A stretch of 64,000 bases of DNA from UBA2357 sp041916775 (GTDB lineage Bacteria; Pseudomonadota; Gammaproteobacteria; Burkholderiales; Rhodocyclaceae). Below, one piece after another: positions 58,036 to 64,000 of this stretch. A program made the translations under genes and the position numbers. The stretch is from assembly GCA_041916775.1 (NCBI GenBank), contig JAYRYZ010000009.1, forward strand, positions 98,771 through 162,770. The letters run 5' to 3'. Within the stretch, counting starts at the first letter, position 1; every line of letters begins with the position of its first letter. The notes under the pieces were generated by a model, which was not told the DNA's origin, ran no database searches, and saw only the letters and a list, made by a program, of their open reading frames with translations.

Positions 58036-59046
58036 TCAGTCCAGAGAAATCTTCGCGTCGGCCGCCACCTTGCGCCAGCGCTCCACCTCGGCAGCCGTGT
58101 GGCGCGCCAGGGCCTCGGGCGCGTACTGCTCGGCGGGCAGCAGGCGTATGCCCTGGGCGGCCATCCGGTCGGTCCAGGCCTTGTCGGCCAGGGCCTTGGT
58201 ATAGGCCTGGTAGACCTTTTGCACCACGTCGCGCGGCGTGCCCTTGGGTGCATAGATGCCGTACCACGTGGCGGTCTCGAAGCCCGGCAGCAGCTTCTGG
58301 CCCAGCGCTGCAGCGCCCGGGAACTGGGGCATGGGCTTGTCCGAGGTGAGGGCGATGGCGCGGATGCGCTCGCCGGCCAGCTGGGGCAGGGCGGTGTTGG
58401 TCTGGTCGAACATGGCATCGACCTGGCCGGAGATCACATCGGTCATGGCCGGCGCCGCACCCTTGTAGGCCACCTGGGTGATCTCCATCTGCGCGCGGCT
58501 GGCGAACAGCGCCGCCACCAGGTGCGAGGTCGATCCCACGCCCGCGTTGCCGAAGTTCAGCCGGCCCGGGTTCTGCTTGCCGAAGGCCACCAGCTCCTCG
58601 GCCGTCTTGTACGGGGAGTTCTTGCCCACCAGCAGCACCAGCGGCGTGTCGGGGAAGCGGAACACGGCCTCGAAGTCCTTGACCGGGTCGTAGGCCAGCT
58701 TCTTGTATAGCGACGGCGCCGCGCCCATGTAGCCCATGTGGCCGACCAGGAAGCTGTAGCCGTCGGGCGCCGAGCGCGCCGCCTTGGCCGTGCCGATGGT
58801 GCCGCCCGCGCCCGGAACGTTCTCGATGATGATCTGCTGGCCCAGCTGCGTGCTGGTGCGCTGGGCGATGTCGCGCGCCATGGCGTCCGTGGGGCCGCCG
58901 GCCGCGAAGGGCACGATCCAGGTCAGCGGCTTGGCGGGATAACCGCCCTGGGCGTGCGCGGCCAGGGCGAAGGTGGTGGCGGCCAGGGCAAGGGCCAGGC
59001 GTGGCAGGCGTGGTAGGCGTGGCAGGTGGGGAAGATGGAAAGGCAT
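58036..59046 (-). CDS. Bug-family binding protein 2
   Basis: Periplasmic binding protein of 336 residues. An unusual N-terminus (PFHLPHLPRLPRLPRLALAL, a short Leu-Pro-Arg repeat) precedes a signal-like hydrophobic part ending AAHAQG. Core: YPAKPLTWIVPFAAGGPTDA, IIIENVPGAGGTIGTAKAAR, GNAGVGSTSHLVAALF, AYKGAAPAMTDVISGQVDAM, all typical TctC/Bug. ATG 59046 with GGAG 8 bases upstream. It belongs to the lyase-fumC operon, so it probably binds the acid whose degradation these enzymes carry out. The second Bug gene on the opposite strand is a different protein. Confidence 0.9.
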   Translation of the reverse strand: MPFHLPHLPRLPRLPRLALALAATTFALAAHAQGGYPAKPLTWIVPFAAGGPTDAMARDIAQRTSTQLGQQIIIENVPGAGGTIGTAKAARSAPDGYSFLVGHMGYMGAAPSLYKKLAYDPVKDFEAVFRFPDTPLVLLVGKNSPYKTAEELVAFGKQNPGRLNFGNAGVGSTSHLVAALFASRAQMEITQVAYKGAAPAMTDVISGQVDAMFDQTNTALPQLAGERIRAIALTSDKPMPQFPGAAALGQKLLPGFETATWYGIYAPKGTPRDVVQKVYQAYTKALADKAWTDRMAAQGIRLLPAEQYAPEALARHTAAEVERWRKVAADAKISLD

Positions 59047-59090
59047 GGTGTTGTCTCCTGTAGTGCTGTGTTCTGTCCTGGGCCGGGGTG

Positions 59091-60473
59091 TCAGCGGCCG
59101 CTGGCTGCATGGGCGCGCGACAGCGCAAGGGCGCGGTCCACCATCTGCGGGGCCTCGCCCAGGTAGTTGCGCGGGTCGGTGAGGCGCTGCAGCGCCGCGC
59201 GGTCGAAATGGGCCGTGACTTCGGGCAGGCGGGCCAGCGCATCGGCCAGCGTGCCGCCCTCGGCGTTGACGCTGCGGCAGGCGGCATAGACGATGTCGTG
59301 CGCCTGCTGGCGGCCCGTGTGCGGGGCCAGGCCCATCATCACGGCCTCGGCCACGATCAGGCCGTCGGTCATGTCCAGGTTGCGGGCCATGCGTTCGGGA
59401 TCGACGATGAGGCCGCCCAGCATGAAGCGCGCCTGGTGCAGGGCGCCGGCCGAGAGCACGAAGCTCTCGGGCAGCGCCACCCATTCGGCATGCCAGGGGC
59501 CGGTGGCGCGCTCCAGGTCCTGGACCATGGCGTCCAGCATCAGGCCCGCATGCTGGCGCACGGCCTTGGAGGCGGCCAGCATCAGCTCGCTGGAGATGGC
59601 GTTGCGCTTTTGCGGCATGGTGCTGCTGGCGCCGCGCCCGGTGACAAAGGGCTCGAACACCTCGCCGAACTCGGTGGAGGACAGCAGCATCACGTCGTAG
59701 GCGATCTTGCCCAGCGAGCCCGTGACCAGGGCCAGGAAATTCACCGCTTCGGCCAGGCCGTCGCGCGCCACATGCCAGGTGGTGGCGGGCACGCCCAGGC
59801 CCAGTTCTTCCATCAGCAATTGCTGCACTTCCAGGCCCCGGCCGCTCAGCGAGGCCAGCGTGCCGGCCGCCCCCGCGAACTGGCCCACCAGCACGCGCGG
59901 GCGCAGTTCCTTCAGGCGCTCGGCATGGCGGTCGAACATGGCCAGCCAGATGGCGGCCTTGTAGCCGAAGGTGATGGGCAGGGCGTGCTGAAGGTGCGTG
60001 CGGCCGGCCATGGGCGTATCGCGGTGGCGCTCGGCCAGGTCGGCCAGGATGGTGCGCAGCGCGGCGATGTCGGCATCGACCAGGTCCAGCGCATCGCGCA
60101 CCTGCAGCACGGTGGCCGTGTCCATGATGTCCTGGGTGGTCGCACCCCAGTGGATGTAGCGGCCGGCGTCGCCGCACTGTTTCACCAGCTGGTGCACCAG
60201 CGGCAGGATGGGGTAGCCGACAATGTCGGTTTCCTTGCGCAGCAGCTCGAAGTCCAGCGCGTCGAGGCTGCAGCGCTGCGCGATCTCGTGCGCGGCCTCG
60301 GCCGGAATCACGCCGCAGCGGCCCTGGGCGCGCGCCAGCGCGACCTCGACCTCGATGTAGCGCGACACCAGGGCGCTGTCGGCGAAGATGGCGCGCATGG
60401 CGGGGGTGCCGAAGGCGTCGCGGAACAGCAGCGAATCGATGGCGGTGCTGGAGGTGAAGGACGGAAGGGTCAT
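59091..60473 (-). CDS. Fumarase/aspartase-superfamily lyase, PcaB (3-carboxymuconate cycloisomerase)-like
   Basis: 460-residue lyase/cycloisomerase. Signature of the superfamily: GRGASSTMPQKRNAISSELM (the SS-x-MP-x-KRN loop). Others: YIHWGATTQDIMDTATVLQV and AGRTHLQHALPITFGYKAAI. The sequence is closer to 3-carboxy-cis,cis-muconate cycloisomerase and adenylosuccinate-lyase-like enzymes than to FumC. The actual substrate is uncertain; several such enzymes act on sulfonates or amino-dicarboxylates. ATG 60473 is used; a TTG at 60482 is in frame. Promoter is shared divergently with a GntR gene. No other pca genes are nearby, which argues against the protocatechuate pathway itself. Confidence 0.87.
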   Translation of the reverse strand: MTLPSFTSSTAIDSLLFRDAFGTPAMRAIFADSALVSRYIEVEVALARAQGRCGVIPAEAAHEIAQRCSLDALDFELLRKETDIVGYPILPLVHQLVKQCGDAGRYIHWGATTQDIMDTATVLQVRDALDLVDADIAALRTILADLAERHRDTPMAGRTHLQHALPITFGYKAAIWLAMFDRHAERLKELRPRVLVGQFAGAAGTLASLSGRGLEVQQLLMEELGLGVPATTWHVARDGLAEAVNFLALVTGSLGKIAYDVMLLSSTEFGEVFEPFVTGRGASSTMPQKRNAISSELMLAASKAVRQHAGLMLDAMVQDLERATGPWHAEWVALPESFVLSAGALHQARFMLGGLIVDPERMARNLDMTDGLIVAEAVMMGLAPHTGRQQAHDIVYAACRSVNAEGGTLADALARLPEVTAHFDRAALQRLTDPRNYLGEAPQMVDRALALSRAHAASGR

Positions 60474-60570
60474 GGGGCGCAATTGCGATTAAGTTCGGAC
60501 ATATTGTTATTTTTATTTATGTACGTACATTACGAACATCCGGGTTTGCCTGGGGGGAAGGCCTGCGCCC
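60474..60570. promoter_or_regulatory. Divergent operator region of lyase operon and GntR gene
   Basis: 97 bp, AT-rich in the centre. It contains the perfect palindrome ATGTACGTACAT (60519-60530), which fits the GT-N4-AC core of GntR/HutC operators. The GntR protein likely represses both genes from here until the inducing acid is present. Confidence 0.6.
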
Positions 60571-61317
60571 ATGGCTGAGACACGCTATGCCCAGGTGGCG
60601 CGTGACCTGTCCGAGCGCATTGCCTCGGGCGAATACGCCGTGGGGGGGCTTTTGCCCACCGAGCTGGAGCTGTGCGAACGCTATGGCGTGAGCCGCCACA
60701 CGGTGCGCGCGGCGATTGCCGAGCTGCAGCAGTCGGGCCTGGTGTCGCGGCGCAAGAAGGTGGGCACGCGCGTGGAGGCGGCGCAGCCCCATGCGCACTA
60801 TCGCCAGGCGCTGACCTCGCTGGAGGATCTGGTGCAGTTCGGCGCCACCCATGTGCGCGAGGTGCGGCGCATCGAGGAGGTGGTGCTGGACCAGGACCTG
60901 GCGGCCGAACTGGATTGCCCGGCCGGCAGCCGCTGGCTGGCCATCTGCAGCCTGCGCCGCGACGGTGCCGCGCCGCACCTGCCCATTGCCTGGACCGTGG
61001 TCTATGTGGATGCGCAGCGCTTTGACACGCAGGAGCTGGCCGAGCGCGTGCGCGCCGCGCCCGAGTTGCTGGTCAGCAGCCTGCTGGAGCAGCAGTACGG
61101 CCTGCGCATCGCGCGGGTGCGGCAGGCCGTGGTGGGGGCGCTCATTCCGGATGCGCTGTCGGAGGAATTGCAGGCCCCGGCCGGGTCAGCGGCGCTGAAG
61201 ATCGTGCGCCGCTACCTGGATACCGATGGGGAGTTGATGGACCTCAGCGTGACCTTGCACCCGGCCAGCCGCTACACATTGCATACGCAGCTGGACCGAG
61301 ACTTGGCGAGTGTCTGA
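60571..61317 (+). CDS. GntR-family regulator, HutC/UTRA type
   Basis: 248-residue repressor. N-terminal GntR wHTH (YAQVARDLSERIASGEYAVG; LPTELELCERYGVSRHTVRA; AIAELQQSGLVSRRKKVGTR). C-terminal UTRA ligand domain (about 90-240), with LRRDGAAPHLPIAWTVVYVD and IVRRYLDTDGELMDLSVTLH typical of HutC-type. ATG 60571. Divergent from the lyase operon with a palindromic operator between, so that operon is the likely target and its substrate or an intermediate the inducer. Confidence 0.92.
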   Translation: MAETRYAQVARDLSERIASGEYAVGGLLPTELELCERYGVSRHTVRAAIAELQQSGLVSRRKKVGTRVEAAQPHAHYRQALTSLEDLVQFGATHVREVRRIEEVVLDQDLAAELDCPAGSRWLAICSLRRDGAAPHLPIAWTVVYVDAQRFDTQELAERVRAAPELLVSSLLEQQYGLRIARVRQAVVGALIPDALSEELQAPAGSAALKIVRRYLDTDGELMDLSVTLHPASRYTLHTQLDRDLASV

Positions 61318-61400
61318 CCTGTCAGCGGGGAGGTCAGCGCCATCTATAAAACTGGCGCGGCCCAATGCCAGGGACACCGAGCAAGGGCCGCCCCCCCCGC

Positions 61401-63242
<1,842 letters not shown>

Positions 63243-63384
63243 GATCGTTGTACTCCTTGTGCCGACCATGGTAGGTCAGAGTCGGGTTTGCCCGATGCCC
63301 GAAGAGCATGACCTTTTGGCGCAACATGGTTTGTAAGAAATCTCCACACAAACGTCCTACGCGCCGCGCAGGGGCCTGCCTCAC

Positions 63385-63540
63385 ATCGGGGAGCCGCGCG
63401 CGCCAGGCGGCGATCTTGCGGGCCAGGCGGCGCGGCCCCTCGGCGGTGTGCGTGGCGTCGGGGGAGGTCAGCCAGCCGTCGGCATGGCGTGCGATCCAGT
63501 CCGGAGGCTGGCCCGACGGGCCCGTGACGATCGGCGGCAC
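63385..63540 (-). pseudogene. Fragment of a luciferase-like (LLM class) flavin monooxygenase gene
   Basis: About 50 codons: MPPIVTGPSGQPPDWIARHA, then DGWLTSPDATHTAEGPRRLA and KIAAWRARLPD. This resembles the C-terminal part of LLM-class flavin monooxygenases, which have a VTG-x-S-x-Q-x-x-x-WIA-x-HADGW stretch. No start and no upstream gene. Confidence 0.45.
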
Positions 63541-63653
63541 AGGGCCCGCGCCGTGCGCTGCGGCAGCAGTTCGGCGCCCGCGAAGCGGCCCGGCGGGGAG
63601 TCGACGCCGGGTTGCGCAGGCCTATGCACGCGAGGAAATTGCCGCATGCCGCA

Positions 63654-63791
63654 TGCCGCCTGGTGCAGGTGCTGGACAAACCCTGGCCGGCGCGATTAGC
63701 CTGCTACGGGGTGACCCTGCCCGATGCGCTGCGCAGGCCCGAGGTACGGGCCTTTCCGGATTGGGTCCTGCAAGAGGCGGAGGCTGATTCG
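63654..63791 (+). pseudogene. C-terminal fragment of a LysR-family regulator gene
   Basis: About 46 codons, CRLVQVLDKPWPARLACYGV then TLPDALRRPEVRAFPDWVLQ and EAEAD. The P-x-V-x-AF-x-DW-x-x-x-E end is the usual last segment of GcvA-like LysR regulators. No HTH or effector domain is left upstream. Confidence 0.4.
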
Positions 63792-63830
63792 TGCTTATGT
63801 TCACGGGGTGCTACCGCCCGCACGGCCTGC

Positions 63831-64000
63831 TCACTCCAGCGCCTTGCCCATATCCTCCACCACCTTCTTGGCGTCCCCGAAGACCATCATGGTCTTGTCC
63901 ATGTAGAACAGCTCGTTGTCCAGGCCCGCATAGCCGGCCGCCATGGAGCGCTTGTTCACGATCACCGTCTTGGCCTTGTAGGCCTCCAGGATGGGCATGC
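63831..64000 (-). CDS. pntB: NAD(P) transhydrogenase subunit beta PntB (3' end only, partial)
   Basis: The last 55 codons of a gene that continues beyond the window. The sequence MPILEAYKAKTVIVNKRSMA, GYAGLDNELFYMDKTMMVFG and DAKKVVEDMGKALE is the conserved C-terminal NADP-binding end of PntB: KRS-M, GYAG-x-x-NELF and M-FGDAKK. The enzyme couples hydride transfer between NADH and NADP+ to proton flow across the inner membrane. Confidence 0.9.
   Translation of the reverse strand, partial: MPILEAYKAKTVIVNKRSMAAGYAGLDNELFYMDKTMMVFGDAKKVVEDMGKALE

Larger units (their letters stand above)
63243..63830. other. Non-coding stretch with gene scraps before pntB
   Basis: 588 bp without an intact gene. 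It contains two recognisable degraded pieces, annotated separately, on opposite strands. The first 60 bases hold the likely promoter of the leftward ABC exporter. Confidence 0.5.

Noticed and set aside
59091..60473. Adenylosuccinate lyase PurB
   Set aside because: The sequence fits the PcaB-like branch better, and the operon has transport and catabolic partners instead of purine genes.

Overview
The window is GC-rich, tightly packed bacterial DNA. Its gene content fits a denitrifying betaproteobacterium of the Thauera/Azoarcus/Rhodocyclales type: a clade I TAT-exported NosZ, a NosR-NosDFYL cluster, a RegBA redox two-component pair, CcoG, a PEP-CTERM protein and MocR/LysR regulators. This assignment is inferred from gene content and protein features; no database was consulted. 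From about 55.4 kb rightwards the genes (Bug-type binding proteins, FumC, a PcaB-like lyase, PntB) and their codon style look more like Comamonadaceae/Burkholderiales. The two sides of the integrase may therefore have different histories.

Layout. 0-2.6 kb: end of a dipeptide ABC transporter (dppA, dppB). 2.9-7.4 kb: a LysM-FecR secreted protein translationally coupled to a CHASE2-PAS-GGDEF-EAL protein (c-di-GMP signalling). 7.5-14.4 kb: a DadA-like oxidase, PsiF, ArfB, a haem-motif sensor kinase, a PEP-CTERM protein, a lipoprotein and a DUF4239 membrane protein. 16.1-21.3 kb (leftward): a seven-gene operon of a thermostable-hemolysin-family protein, an AMP-forming ligase, a haem-oxygenase-fold metalloenzyme, an SDR, a TPR protein and an OmpR/QseB-type response regulator with its kinase. 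Its promoter carries a PmrA/QseB-type direct repeat, so the encoded regulator may control its own operon. 21.5-26.8 kb: a UshA-like lipoprotein, PsiE, a TerB-like protein, an NhaR-like LysR regulator and a MocR regulator.

26.9-49.2 kb is a denitrification and copper region. CcoG has an in-frame TGA at a position where the family is expected to have Trp. RegA/RegB are divergent from nosZ, which has its own FNR/DNR-type promoter. A block of about 8.8 kb then separates nosZ from nosR. It contains an MFS transporter, a copper-type cassette (outer-membrane-like protein, MbnH, MbnP, PCu(A)C-like protein), a LysR regulator, GFA, EamA and VOC genes, and an antitoxin remnant. Next come nosR, a small membrane protein, nosD, nosF, nosY and three different NosL-family genes around one unknown gene.

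49.5-55.2 kb is a small accessory island. It holds type I restriction remnants (YhcG, HsdS), a two-helix membrane protein, a CoiA-like nuclease next to a TIGR02391-family protein (candidate defence pair), a RelE/HTH toxin-antitoxin pair, another YhcG scrap and a tyrosine integrase. 55.7-63.2 kb: a catabolic-looking cluster (two Bug proteins, FumC, PcaB-like lyase, GntR) and an ABC exporter. Degraded gene scraps and the 3' end of pntB finish the window.
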